In this document: piece by piece, positions 54,233-62,999 of the stretch
How the letters are laid out: every line of letters starts with the position of its first letter
Numbering within the stretch: position 1 is the stretch's first letter
Assembly (NCBI GenBank): GCA_947479935.1
Contig: CANKBG010000010.1
Span: forward strand, 18,460 to 82,459
DNA from: Comamonadaceae bacterium
GTDB taxonomy: Bacteria; Pseudomonadota; Gammaproteobacteria; Burkholderiales; Burkholderiaceae_C
Length of the DNA: 64,000 bases
Reading direction: 5' to 3'
Translations under genes and position numbers: made by a program
Notes under the pieces: model-generated
What the model was told of the DNA's origin: nothing
Database searches by the model: none
The model's input: only the letters and a program-made list of their open reading frames with translations

Positions 54233-55984
54233 TTAATTCAAGATCAGGCTTGCAGGGTCATCCGATGTCAGAACTTGTTGTGCAAACGCTTTGAGTTTTT
54301 CGGCGTCAGAGCGCAAAATTTGTTGCTTCACCAATAGCACTTGCGAGGGGTGCATAGAGAAACTTTTAAGCCCCATGCCCAAAAGCAACTTGGTCATGCT
54401 CACATCGCCGGCCATCTCGCCGCAAACAGACACACTTTTACCCTGCGCGGCACCTTCTTCAATGGTGTCGGCCACCAAGCGAAGTACCGCGGGGTGCAGC
54501 GGGTCATACAAGTGCGCCACACTTTCGTCGGCTCGGTCAATGGCCAATGTGTATTGAATTAAATCATTGGTGCCAATCGACAAAAAGTCGAAATGCTTCA
54601 AGAAAAGTTTGAGCGACAAAGCCGCGGCAGGAATTTCAATCATGGCGCCCAAGCTCACCTGACCATACACCACACCTCGCGCATCCAAATCCAATTGCGC
54701 TTGTTTGATCAACGCCAAGGTTTGATGAATTTCGCTGGCATGGGCCAACATGGGCACCAGTAAATTGACTTTGCCTAAAGCGGCTGCGCGCAAGATGGCG
54801 CGCAGTTGCGTTAAGAACATTTCAGGATCGGCCAAACTCCAGCGAATAGCCCGCAAACCCAAAGCAGGGTTCAAGTGCGCGGCATCGTGACGGGCTTCAT
54901 CCAAGGGCTTGTCGGCGCCTACATCGACCGTGCGAATGGTGACTGGTAAGCCTTGCATACCTTCCACCGCACGTCGGTATTGTTGAAACTGCTCTTCTTC
55001 TTCGGGCAAGTCGCCTTGTCGGCCCATGAATAAAAATTCGCTGCGAAAAAGTCCCACACCCACCGCGCCCACGCGCAGGGCGGCATCGGCGTCTTCTGGC
55101 ATTTCAATGTTGGCAAGCAACTCGATTTTTTGCCCGTCCAAGGTGACTGCGGGTGTATGACGAAGGCGCGACAAACGCTCGCGCTCTAAATCACCTTGAC
55201 GTTGCTTAAAGCCGTACTCCGCCAAAATAATGGACGATGGATCGACAATGACCACGCCCATGTCGCCATCAATGATGATCCAATCGTCTTGGCGAATAAG
55301 TTGGCTGGCGCTTCGTGCGCCCACCACCGCAGGTATGTCCAAGCTGCGCGCCACAATGGCCGTATGTGAAGTTTTGCCGCCCACATCGGTGACAAAACCC
55401 GTGAACACGCTTTGCTTAAACTGCAGCATGTCAGCTGGCGACAAGTCGTGCGCCACCAATACCAAGGGCACATCCATGGTGTCGCCCAATTGCAGTTCTT
55501 GTTGCGGCCGGACATGCGGCTTGGTTCTGACCACTGGCGAGTTGCCACCTTTCAAAAAGTGCAACACGCGTTCAGTCACTTGCTCTAGATCGGATTTGCG
55601 TTCACGCAGATACGCATCTTCCATTTCGTCAAACTGCCGGCCGATCACTTCCATTTGACTGGTCATCGCCCACTCAGCGTTGTAAAAGCGATTTTCAATC
55701 CACTGCTTGACGCCCAAGGACAAGCTTTCGTCTTCTAAAAGCATCAAGTGCACATCAAGCAATGCGCTCAGTTCTGGCGGTGCATCGGCTGTTAAATCGT
55801 GTTGAAGCCGCCTGAGTTCTTCCACCACTGCGTCTCTGGCTTGACGCAGTCGTGCAACTTCAGCTTTGACTTGTTCGGGCTGAATGAAATAGTGCGCCAC
55901 GTCCACGCGACTGGAGGCCACCAGAACAGCGCGTCCAATGGCAATCCCTCTTGCAACGGCCAGTCCATGAATGCTGAAAGTCAT
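54233..55984 (-). CDS. ptsI: Phosphoenolpyruvate-protein phosphotransferase (PTS enzyme I)
   Basis: Takes phosphate from PEP and passes it to HPr. The 583-residue protein has the phospho-His motif GGKTSHTAIVARSLDIPAVV (His near 207), the PEP-binding SIGTNDLIQYTLAIDRADE and SVCGEMAGD with the C-terminal catalytic Cys. It overlaps ptsH by four bases. No EIIB or EIIC gene is near, so the relay EI-HPr-EIIA is probably regulatory rather than a sugar importer. Confidence 0.95.
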   Translation of the reverse strand: MTFSIHGLAVARGIAIGRAVLVASSRVDVAHYFIQPEQVKAEVARLRQARDAVVEELRRLQHDLTADAPPELSALLDVHLMLLEDESLSLGVKQWIENRFYNAEWAMTSQMEVIGRQFDEMEDAYLRERKSDLEQVTERVLHFLKGGNSPVVRTKPHVRPQQELQLGDTMDVPLVLVAHDLSPADMLQFKQSVFTGFVTDVGGKTSHTAIVARSLDIPAVVGARSASQLIRQDDWIIIDGDMGVVIVDPSSIILAEYGFKQRQGDLERERLSRLRHTPAVTLDGQKIELLANIEMPEDADAALRVGAVGVGLFRSEFLFMGRQGDLPEEEEQFQQYRRAVEGMQGLPVTIRTVDVGADKPLDEARHDAAHLNPALGLRAIRWSLADPEMFLTQLRAILRAAALGKVNLLVPMLAHASEIHQTLALIKQAQLDLDARGVVYGQVSLGAMIEIPAAALSLKLFLKHFDFLSIGTNDLIQYTLAIDRADESVAHLYDPLHPAVLRLVADTIEEGAAQGKSVSVCGEMAGDVSMTKLLLGMGLKSFSMHPSQVLLVKQQILRSDAEKLKAFAQQVLTSDDPASLILN

Positions 55985-56250
55985 TCACCCTCACCAAATT
56001 TATCTGCAATCAATGCCAACACCGCGTCCAATGCTTCTTGCGCTTGATCGCCGTGGGTATCTAATGTCACTTCACTGCCAATGCCGGCGGCCAACATCAT
56101 CACACCCATGATGCTTTTGGCATTGACACGTCGATCGCCTTTTGCAATCCAAACTTCACACGGAAAACTGCCCGCCAACTTGGTCAGTTTGGCTGAAGCA
56201 CGCGCGTGCAAACCTAGCTTATTGTTGATGGTCGTGGATGCTTGGGGCAT
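55981..56250 (-). CDS. ptsH: Phosphocarrier protein HPr
   Basis: An 89-residue phosphocarrier with the active-site His15 in NKLGLHARASAKL and the regulatory Ser46 in NAKSIMGVMMLAA, at exactly the standard numbering when the ATG at 56250 is used. This start lies inside the EIIA gene, giving an unusual 32-base overlap. The HPr-Ser46 region suggests it could be an HPr kinase target; no hprK is in the window. Confidence 0.95.
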   Translation of the reverse strand: MPQASTTINNKLGLHARASAKLTKLAGSFPCEVWIAKGDRRVNAKSIMGVMMLAAGIGSEVTLDTHGDQAQEALDAVLALIADKFGEGE

Positions 56251-56662
56251 TTGGGGTTCCTGATTGATTTTGAGGTGCAGTGCAGCCGACGGGCATGATG
56301 CCTTGAGCACCACCGGCTTGCGCACGTGCGGCCAAGGCGTCTAAAGTTTCATGGCGATAGCAAACGCTTCGAAGCAACATGGGTAAATTGACGCCGGCTA
56401 ACAAGCGTGTATCAATGCCATCATTGAGTTTTTGGGCAACGTTAGAAGGTGTGGCGCCAAACACGTCACTCAACAGCAAGACCTCCGTGGTGTTAAGTCG
56501 TGTCATGGCCGCTTTGGCCAAAATGAGGCTTTCTTCAGGGCTGGCATTTGGCAAGATGTCCAAAGCCAACACACCCTCAGCGCACTCCGGAAATACATGC
56601 AAAGCACAATCCCTCAAGGCCGAGGCCAAGGGTGCGTGAGCGACGATGAGAATTCCAATCAT
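56219..56662 (-). CDS. PTS EIIA component, mannose (ManX/AgaF) type
   Basis: A 147-residue EIIA domain with the phospho-acceptor His9 (ILIVAHAPLASAL), the VLLLSDVFGATPSNVAQKL segment and AGVNLPMLLRSV. It is a stand-alone EIIA without EIIB/EIIC, as found in many betaproteobacteria where it forms a regulatory phosphorelay. Its start overlaps the MFS gene's stop by four bases and its end overlaps ptsH by 32 bases. Confidence 0.9.
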   Translation of the reverse strand: MIGILIVAHAPLASALRDCALHVFPECAEGVLALDILPNASPEESLILAKAAMTRLNTTEVLLLSDVFGATPSNVAQKLNDGIDTRLLAGVNLPMLLRSVCYRHETLDALAARAQAGGAQGIMPVGCTAPQNQSGTPNAPSIHDHQQ

Positions 56663-57906
56663 GCTGAATTATCGCGGTTTGCCCAATGAAAATAAACATA
56701 GGACCCCACGGCACACAAGCCAAAGACAGAAAATGCTGCTTGAAATGCCAAAACAGGCGGCCATCCAAATGACTTGAACAGGTCAATGCCCAATCCAATG
56801 CCCCACTGAACCACAAAAACACCCAAGAAAATAATCAAGTTATAAGCCGACAGGGCGCGGCCCGCCAAATGCGACGGGAAGGCCATGCCCACAGCCGGTT
56901 GCGCCAATGACACAAAGGTGCTGGTGACGCAAAACAGCGTCAAGGCAGCTGCCGTGGCAGTGCCAAGCGCCGGTCCTGCCCAGATGATCACTGCCAAGAC
57001 CCCAAAGCTGATGGGCTGGCCTATTGAAATAACTTGGTTGGGTGAGATGCCTTTTTTGGCCAACTTGGGTGAGACCAAACCCCACGCCCAAAAGGTGACA
57101 AGCATCGCTAAGTTAATGGCGAACAAGCCTGTTGCAGCATCCATGGCGGTGTAGCCGCCCACCACCGTCATCCAAGGCGCAACCCACAGCGTCTGAAAAG
57201 CCAACAAGCCGCCGTAGCAAAAAAAGCCAATGGGCGCCATTCGCCAAAAATAGGCGCTACGCCATATCGGTGCATAGCCTTTTTCTGCTTCATCTGATTG
57301 AGAGGGTTGGTCTTGCGCTTTTTCCCAAGCAGGCACCCTAAAATAAATCAAGACCATCGACAAGATGACCAACACCGCCAGGCCTGCAAAGATGGCGCGC
57401 CATCCCATAAGGGGCATCAGCCATTGAACCGGTAAAGTTGAAGAAACCATGCCCAAAGAGCCTGTCATCAGCATCCAAGAGTTGGCGCGCAATTGGGAGC
57501 CAGCGTCCATCCAACGTCTGTATCCCGTCAAGGGCGACATCAAACAAGCACTGACCCCGACACCGCACAAAACCCGCGCAAACCAGAGGCCCGTGAAACT
57601 TTCGGCCAGCGCAAAAGCTGCGCAACCCAAAACCGCGACAACCAAGAAAGCCAAGAGAACTTTTTTAGGCCCGTGCCGGTCAAGCCATTTACCCAAAGGC
57701 AACTGTGTGGCCGAAAAACCCAAGAAATACCCGCCGGCCAGCAGCCCCAGATCTTGTGCAGACAGCGACAACTCTTGGGTCAATGTGGGGGAAAGGGTGG
57801 CGGTGATGGCGCGAATCAAGGCTGACAAAAAGTAAGCTGAAGCAAAGGCCAGAAAGACCCATACCATTTGTCGTCGCTCCAAAAACGGGCTGTTGGTGGG
57901 GTTCAT
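56659..57906 (-). CDS. MFS permease
   Basis: A 415-residue major-facilitator protein with about 12 hydrophobic segments. The signature between TM2 and TM3 is GKWLDRHGPKKVLLAFLVVA. No substrate-specific motif was recognised. It is overlapped by four bases on both sides, with the lipoprotein gene before and EIIA after, so it belongs to a five-gene operon with the partial PTS. The long upstream extension of the frame was rejected because it overlaps the lipoprotein gene. Confidence 0.87.
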   Translation of the reverse strand: MNPTNSPFLERRQMVWVFLAFASAYFLSALIRAITATLSPTLTQELSLSAQDLGLLAGGYFLGFSATQLPLGKWLDRHGPKKVLLAFLVVAVLGCAAFALAESFTGLWFARVLCGVGVSACLMSPLTGYRRWMDAGSQLRANSWMLMTGSLGMVSSTLPVQWLMPLMGWRAIFAGLAVLVILSMVLIYFRVPAWEKAQDQPSQSDEAEKGYAPIWRSAYFWRMAPIGFFCYGGLLAFQTLWVAPWMTVVGGYTAMDAATGLFAINLAMLVTFWAWGLVSPKLAKKGISPNQVISIGQPISFGVLAVIIWAGPALGTATAAALTLFCVTSTFVSLAQPAVGMAFPSHLAGRALSAYNLIIFLGVFVVQWGIGLGIDLFKSFGWPPVLAFQAAFSVFGLCAVGSYVYFHWANRDNSA

Positions 57907-58454
57907 GGCAACTTCAAACTTTCTATCAATTGATCTGCGCTTTGCTTGTTGTTTTGTCGATTTTTTTTGTTTTGATAAACCACAGCATGGACCATTCGCA
58001 TTGAATTGCCTTCGACATGTGAAAACCAAACGGCGCGCGCACTGACCGGCTGGCCCGTTGCACTAAAGCCCAAGGCATTGATACTCATCGAGCCTGGTAA
58101 AACAGCTATTTTCCTGGGCGTCCAAGGCACCTCTTCAACTTGGCTGGCTCGGATGTTTTTCAATGTAGCTTGGCGCCAGCCCTGCAACAATTCATCGCGG
58201 TCTGCCGTTGGGGGCACCTGTGTCGACATCACAGCCCACACCGCATCGTCTGCCTCGCAGCCCACCACCGCCAGCTCTAATTGGAGTCCCGCCATGTTCA
58301 CGGGCTTGACTGTTTTGTCGGGCTTGCAAGGCAGATCAAAGCTCATATTGCTGCCCTCAATTTGACTGGCTCGCCAATTCAGGCTGGGCTCACATGCGGT
58401 CAGCAATCCCGACAAAATGAGCACCGCCGCACCAAAACAAAACAATTTACGCAT
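57903..58454 (-). CDS. Putative lipoprotein, unknown function
   Basis: No named family recognised. The 183-residue product has a lipoprotein signal MRKLFCFGAAVLILSGLLTA ending in Cys21 (LTAC), and residue +2 is Glu. The mature part has FDLPCKPDKTVKPVNMAG and ELAVVGCEADDAVWAVMS, a two-Cys pattern that may form a disulfide, and an Asn/Lys-rich stretch QNKKNRQNNKQ near the end. First gene of an operon with the MFS permease and the EIIA-HPr-EI relay (4-base overlap), divergent from the CaiB gene. Confidence 0.78.
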   Translation of the reverse strand: MRKLFCFGAAVLILSGLLTACEPSLNWRASQIEGSNMSFDLPCKPDKTVKPVNMAGLQLELAVVGCEADDAVWAVMSTQVPPTADRDELLQGWRQATLKNIRASQVEEVPWTPRKIAVLPGSMSINALGFSATGQPVSARAVWFSHVEGNSMRMVHAVVYQNKKNRQNNKQSADQLIESLKLP

Positions 58455-58506
58455 CGCCCAATTATCAACGCCTGCGTGTGACTTTAAATTTCGCGACAAT
58501 GCGGGT

Positions 58507-59751
58507 ATGAATTCATTAGACGGCATCCGTATCCTCGATCTCTCCCGCGTGTTGGCTGGGCCTTGGTGCACCCAAACATTGGCCGACTTGGGCGCAGATG
58601 TGATCAAAATAGAACGCCCTGGCTCAGGTGATGACACCCGCAGTTGGGGCCCCCCCTTCCTTCAGAATGCCTCGGGCAATGACAGCACTGAGGCCGCCTA
58701 TTACCTAGGAACTAACAGAAATAAGCGCTCACTTACTTGCGATATTTCCAAGCCTGAAGGCCAGGCCTTGATCCGAGAATTGGTGATGCACTGCCAAGTC
58801 TTCATTGAAAATTTCAAAGTAGGTGACATGGCGCGTTATGGACTGGACTACCAAAGTTTGAAGGTGCTTAACCCGAAACTGGTTTATTGCAGCGTGACAG
58901 GTTTCGGGCAAACCGGCCCCTACAGCGACCGCGCTGGATACGACTATGCGGTGCAGGGCATTGGCGGCTTGATGAGCGTAACGGGCGAGCGCGATGACTT
59001 GGGTGGCGGCCCGCAAAAGGTGGGCGTGGCTGTGGCCGATTTGTTCACCGGCTTGTATGCCTCGGTGGGTATTTTGGCGGCCTTGCGCCATGCCGAAAAA
59101 ACAGGCGAAGGCCAACACGTCGACATGGCCTTGTTGGACACCCAAGTGGCCATGTTGGCCAACTTAGGCGCCAACTACTTGGTCAGCGGCAAGACGCCGG
59201 GTCGTGCCGGCAATGCCCATCAGAACATCGTCCCCTATCAAGTTTTTGAAGTGAAGGCTGCGCCTGAATCAGAGATTGGGACGCGGGATCACTTAATCTT
59301 GGCCATCGGCAATGATGGTCAATTTGCTAAATTCTGCGATGTCGCTAGTCACCCAGAATTGGCAAGCGACCCTCGCTTTTCCAAAAACTCAGAGCGCGTC
59401 AAAAACCGAAGTGTTTTGGTTCCCATGCTGGAAAAAATCATGATGTCGCGGCCAAAAGCAAATTGGCTGGCGGCACTAGAAGCGGCCAAAGTTCCTTGCG
59501 GTGCCATTAACAATTTGGCCGAGGTGTTTGCAGACCCTCAAGTGGCTGCCCGCAACATGATCAATACTTGGCAGCATCCCCTCCAAAAAGATCTCCGGCT
59601 TGTAGCAAGCCCTCTGAAACTCAGTGCCACACCGGTGAGGCTTGACCATGTGCCACCTCAATTAGGGCAACACACCACCGAACTACTGCACGAGGTGCTT
59701 GGCTACAAGCTCGGGCAAATTGAAAAACTCAAACACAAAGGTGTCATCTGA
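58507..59751 (+). CDS. CaiB/BaiF (class III) CoA transferase
   Basis: Family III CoA-transferase of 414 residues that moves CoA between carboxylic acids. N-terminal LDLSRVLAGPWCTQTLADLG, IKIERPGSGDDTRSWGPPF, YYLGTNRNKRSLTCDIS and GFGQTGPYSDRAGYDYAVQG are typical. The catalytic Asp would be in MALLDTQVAML. Substrate is not evident. The start at 58507 is 52 bases from the divergent lipoprotein; the stop overlaps the hydrolase start by one base. Confidence 0.9.
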   Translation: MNSLDGIRILDLSRVLAGPWCTQTLADLGADVIKIERPGSGDDTRSWGPPFLQNASGNDSTEAAYYLGTNRNKRSLTCDISKPEGQALIRELVMHCQVFIENFKVGDMARYGLDYQSLKVLNPKLVYCSVTGFGQTGPYSDRAGYDYAVQGIGGLMSVTGERDDLGGGPQKVGVAVADLFTGLYASVGILAALRHAEKTGEGQHVDMALLDTQVAMLANLGANYLVSGKTPGRAGNAHQNIVPYQVFEVKAAPESEIGTRDHLILAIGNDGQFAKFCDVASHPELASDPRFSKNSERVKNRSVLVPMLEKIMMSRPKANWLAALEAAKVPCGAINNLAEVFADPQVAARNMINTWQHPLQKDLRLVASPLKLSATPVRLDHVPPQLGQHTTELLHEVLGYKLGQIEKLKHKGVI

Positions 59752-60485
59752 TGGCTCAATTTTTATTGGTGCATGGTGCGTGGCATGGTGCTTGGTGCTG
59801 GCGCTATGTCACTGAAAAACTCATTCGTGCAGGACACAGTGCTCATGCCCTCACTCTCACCGGCTTAGGCGAGAGATCTCACTTGCTTCACCGCGGCATT
59901 GATTTGGAAACACATATTCAAGACGTTTTGCAGGCACTCGATGCAGAAGAAATGCAAGACACTGTCTTGGTGGTGCACTCTTACGCTGGCATGCTCGGGA
60001 CTGCTGTTGCCGACCGGCACGCTCAGCGCTTAAAACACTTGGTTTATTTGGATGCAGTTGTGCCAAAGCCCGGAGAAAGCTGGAGCAGCACACATGCCAG
60101 TGCCACGCAAAAATCTCGCATTGATGCAGCCGCTGAAAGCATTAACAACAGCTTTCCACCGCCAGACCCCTCTGTATTTGGCCTGTCTGCAGATGGCTAC
60201 GAATGGGTTCAAAGAAGACAGACTTCTCACCCTGGTGGCACATACCAACATGTGCTTAACTTTGAGCCTGCGCGCGTTGCCAGTGTGCCTCGCACTTTCA
60301 TCAATTGCACAGTGCCTCCCTTGGCCACCATCGACGCTGTTCGCAGGCGCGTGGTGGACCCTCAGTTTTGGAATGGCCTTTGGCTACAAAACTCGCGCGT
60401 GATTGAAATGAAAACGGGGCACGATCCCATGATCAGTGCCCCGGATGAATTGACCAAGCTGCTATTGGATTGCGCAGGTCAATAA
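59751..60485 (+). CDS. Alpha/beta-fold hydrolase (EstC/hydroxynitrile-lyase-like)
   Basis: A 244-residue serine hydrolase. The oxyanion-hole segment FLLVHGAWHGAWCWRYV, the nucleophile elbow VVHSYAGMLG (Ser near 83) and the catalytic His in TGHDPMISAPDEL fit the esterase/hydroxynitrile-lyase group. It shares one base with the CaiB gene (TGATG), so the two are translated together; a thioester or ester of the CoA-transferase substrate is a plausible target, but this is inference. Confidence 0.85.
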   Translation: MAQFLLVHGAWHGAWCWRYVTEKLIRAGHSAHALTLTGLGERSHLLHRGIDLETHIQDVLQALDAEEMQDTVLVVHSYAGMLGTAVADRHAQRLKHLVYLDAVVPKPGESWSSTHASATQKSRIDAAAESINNSFPPPDPSVFGLSADGYEWVQRRQTSHPGGTYQHVLNFEPARVASVPRTFINCTVPPLATIDAVRRRVVDPQFWNGLWLQNSRVIEMKTGHDPMISAPDELTKLLLDCAGQ

Positions 60486-60525
60486 ACTGCTCATCAACCG
60501 TTGAGCGCTTTCAGCATTGACAATT

Positions 60526-60978
60526 TCAGTCCTTGCGGAAATTGTCGTGACAGTTTTTGCAACTGGAAGCGGCAGGTCCAAAAGCAGTTTTCAGAGCGTC
60601 GACATTGCCCACTTTGGCTGCGGCTGACAGCTTGACGAGCTCTGCTTGCATTTTGTCTGCAGCTTCTTTGAACTTCGCGCTGTCTTTCCAGATTTCTGGT
60701 TTGGCACGGGTTTCACCCTTGTCGCTGCCCTCTGGGAAAGCGGCCCAATGCAACTTAGACATGGCGACGGCAATGTCGACATTTTCAACTGCGGCTTTGG
60801 CGTCGTAAGGTGCTTTGCCTGTGGCCATGGCACCCACCCGACCAAAATGCGCTGACATGATGGTAAAGCCAGCTTTGCGATATTTAATGGCGTCTTCTGG
60901 TTTTGCAAATTGCGCTGCTGCTGGCACTGCCAGCAAAATGGTGGCCAAACCAGCGGCCAATGTGATTAGTTTTTGCAT
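60526..60978 (-). CDS. Cytochrome c' (class II)
   Basis: Periplasmic five-coordinate heme protein that binds NO and CO. The 150-residue precursor has a Sec signal (AAGLATILLAVPAAAQ) and the C-terminal heme motif CKNCH (Cys140, Cys143, His144), the class II arrangement. Length and the Lys/Asp-rich helices match. Start supported by AGGAG five bases upstream. Divergent from a cytochrome b561 gene across 88 bases; the pair may form one electron path. Confidence 0.92.
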   Translation of the reverse strand: MQKLITLAAGLATILLAVPAAAQFAKPEDAIKYRKAGFTIMSAHFGRVGAMATGKAPYDAKAAVENVDIAVAMSKLHWAAFPEGSDKGETRAKPEIWKDSAKFKEAADKMQAELVKLSAAAKVGNVDALKTAFGPAASSCKNCHDNFRKD

Positions 60979-61066
60979 GGGTGCTCCTGAATTGATTGAA
61001 CTGAATTACAGTTTCTCATGTTTTTTAAATGCTTGCAGGCTTGCGCCTTTTTGCTGAAAGTTTTTC

Positions 61067-61738
61067 ATGATCCAAGTTCGAATTTGGGATTTACCCACCC
61101 GCATTTTCCATTGGAGCCTAGCATTGCTGATCATCGCCATGGTGGTCACAGGCAATGTGGGGGGCAACGCAATGGTCTGGCATTTTAGATGTGGCTACGC
61201 CATTGCAAGCCTGCTGATTTTTAGAGTTTTATGGGGCTTCACAGGTGGGCACTGGTCACGCTGGCCACAACTTCGATGCACGCCTTCTGCGTTGCTTCAG
61301 TACTTTTCATCCAAAACCAAGTCACCCCACTTTTTAGGCCACAACCCTGTTGGATCGCTTTCAGTTTTGGCCATGCTTGGACTTTTAAGTTTGCAGGTTG
61401 GCACCGGCCTTTTCAGCGACGATGAGATTTCAAATGCGGGACCGCTTGTGAGTTTGGTCTCAGAAAGTTATGTGAACTTAGCAACGTACTGGCATAAAAG
61501 CTTCGGCAAAACCATCATTTTGATTTTGGTTGTCACTCACATCTTGGCCATTGCATGGTATTTCTTTAAAAAGAAAGAAAACTTAACGCGCGCTATGCTC
61601 ATTGGCGATAAGCCAAGTTCTGATGCGGCAATCTCTTCAAAAGACAGCCCAATCGATTGGCTCAAAGCTTTTGTGTTGCTCCTTGTCAGCGCCGGCTTGG
61701 TGTATGTCCTGATTAACCTGGGTTCTTCCACCCCTTAG
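61067..61738 (+). CDS. Cytochrome b561-type membrane protein
   Basis: A 223-residue di-heme membrane cytochrome of the bacterial b561 / Ni-Fe hydrogenase b-subunit fold. N-terminal VRIWDLPTRIFHWSLALLI is the family signature, with further candidate heme His in VWHFRCGYAI and WHKSFGKTIILILVVTHILA. A fifth hydrophobic segment (KAFVLLLVSAGLVYVLINLG) closes the protein. Divergent from cytochrome c', which could be its periplasmic partner. Confidence 0.88.
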   Translation: MIQVRIWDLPTRIFHWSLALLIIAMVVTGNVGGNAMVWHFRCGYAIASLLIFRVLWGFTGGHWSRWPQLRCTPSALLQYFSSKTKSPHFLGHNPVGSLSVLAMLGLLSLQVGTGLFSDDEISNAGPLVSLVSESYVNLATYWHKSFGKTIILILVVTHILAIAWYFFKKKENLTRAMLIGDKPSSDAAISSKDSPIDWLKAFVLLLVSAGLVYVLINLGSSTP

Positions 61739-61800
61739 TTCCTGACCATTTAAGGCTAAACTTAAGTTTCGTCCTTTGCTTCGACACTTTTAAAATTCTT

Positions 61801-62298
61801 TTGTCAGCATCTTCTCAACCACTCATTGAACTTGCCGAGCCCTCTTCGACTGAAGACATGGTTGCTGTTCGCGCCATCTTTTTAGAATATGCGCGCTCGC
61901 TCAGTGTCGACTTGTATTTTCAAGATTTTGAATCTGAATTGCAGCAACTTCCAGGCGAATATGCACCGCCGCGTGGGGCCTTGTTGCTGGCCATGGTGAA
62001 CCATGAAGTGGCCGGGTGCTGTGCGCTTCGTCCACTCGATTCAGCAGACGCTTCCAACGCATCTGAAATGAAGCGCTTGTATGTCAGGCCCGCATTTCGT
62101 CGCTTGGGTTTGGGGCGCAAATTGGCGGAGGCCATTTTGGATGCTGCACGCCAAAACGATTACAGCTGTGTCTTGCTCGACACTTTGGATGAGATGGAAA
62201 CAGCGCGAGCGCTTTACGAGGATTTAGGATTTGAAGAAATCCCGCCCTACTATCACAACCCCCTGCCAGGCGCACACTATCTCCGCGTAATGCTTTAA
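61801..62298 (+). CDS. GNAT-family N-acetyltransferase
   Basis: A 165-residue acetyltransferase. The acetyl-CoA loop is PAFRRLGLGRKLAEAIL, preceded by MKRLYVR and followed by LYEDLGFEEIPPYYHNPLPG. The N-terminal domain needs residues upstream of the first ATG (61858), so the TTG at 61801 is used; no ribosome-binding site is visible and the exact start is uncertain. Substrate unknown. Converges with the peroxiredoxin gene. Confidence 0.82.
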   Translation: MSASSQPLIELAEPSSTEDMVAVRAIFLEYARSLSVDLYFQDFESELQQLPGEYAPPRGALLLAMVNHEVAGCCALRPLDSADASNASEMKRLYVRPAFRRLGLGRKLAEAILDAARQNDYSCVLLDTLDEMETARALYEDLGFEEIPPYYHNPLPGAHYLRVML

Positions 62299-62323
62299 GG
62301 TGCGCTCGGGCCAGGGTTGTGTC

Positions 62324-62341
62324 AAAAGCGATTTGCTTTTT
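62324..62341 (+). terminator. Weak bidirectional terminator-like hairpin
   Basis: AAAAGC (62324-62329) and GCTTTT (62335-62340) form a six-base stem with a five-base loop and an extra T after it. It lies between the convergent GNAT and peroxiredoxin genes. The stem is short and mostly A-T, so termination would be weak. Confidence 0.35.
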
Positions 62342-62363
62342 CGATGCGGCTGATAAAGTGCTT

Positions 62364-62870
62364 TTATGCCTTGGCTTGCGACAACATCGTATCAGCGTCA
62401 CTCACTTCAAATTTGCCAGGACCTTCGATGTTCAGAGTAGCCACTTTGCCATCTTTCACCAGCATTGAATAGCGATTGCTGCGCAAGCCCATGCCGCGCG
62501 CTGTGAGATCCAATGTGAGGCCCGTGGCCTTGGTGAAGTCAGCACTGCCGTCACCCATCATGCGAACTTTGCCCGTACTGTGCAGCTCGCGGCCCCATGC
62601 GCCCATGACAAACGCATCGTTCACACTCACACACCAGATTTCATCGACACCGGCTGCATGCAACGCATCGAATTGCGCCACATAACCAGGCACATGCTTG
62701 GCAGAACATGTGGGCGTGAAGGCACCAGGCAATGCGAACAACGCAATGGTTTTGCCAGCAGAAGCCTTGGCCACATCAACCGGGTTAGGGCCAATGCTGC
62801 AACCGTTACCTTCTACTTCCACGAACTCGGTCAATGTGACTGCGGGAATAGTGTCTCCAACTTTGATCAT
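62364..62870 (-). CDS. Peroxiredoxin, Prx5 type
   Basis: Thiol peroxidase of 168 residues. The peroxidatic Cys55 is in LPGAFTPTCSAKHVPGY, the pattern of the Prx5/type II group; Cys80 in EIWCVSVND could take part in resolution. GRYSMLV-like GLRSNRYSMLVKDGKV follows. The ATG at 62870 has AAAGGA nine bases upstream. Acts on H2O2 or organic hydroperoxides with glutathione/glutaredoxin or thioredoxin as reductant, by family. Confidence 0.92.
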   Translation of the reverse strand: MIKVGDTIPAVTLTEFVEVEGNGCSIGPNPVDVAKASAGKTIALFALPGAFTPTCSAKHVPGYVAQFDALHAAGVDEIWCVSVNDAFVMGAWGRELHSTGKVRMMGDGSADFTKATGLTLDLTARGMGLRSNRYSMLVKDGKVATLNIEGPGKFEVSDADTMLSQAKA

Positions 62871-62936
62871 GATGATTCCTTTAAAAATGACGTGAATGAA
62901 TGAGTGGGGTGAGGTGCGTTTGAAAACACACCGACG

Positions 62937-62968
62937 AAAAAAAACGACCCACCATTGTGAGTCGTTTT
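62937..62968 (-). terminator. Terminator of the S10 ribosomal operon
   Basis: AAAACGAC (62941-62948) and GTCGTTTT (62961-62968) form an eight-base stem, extended inside by CAC/GTG after one mismatch. On the minus strand a run of T follows. It begins 32 bases beyond the rpsQ stop. The symmetric A/T flanks would let it work in both directions. Confidence 0.75.
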
Positions 62969-62999
62969 TGGAAAGTTTGCTGAAATGAGCGATTAAAGC

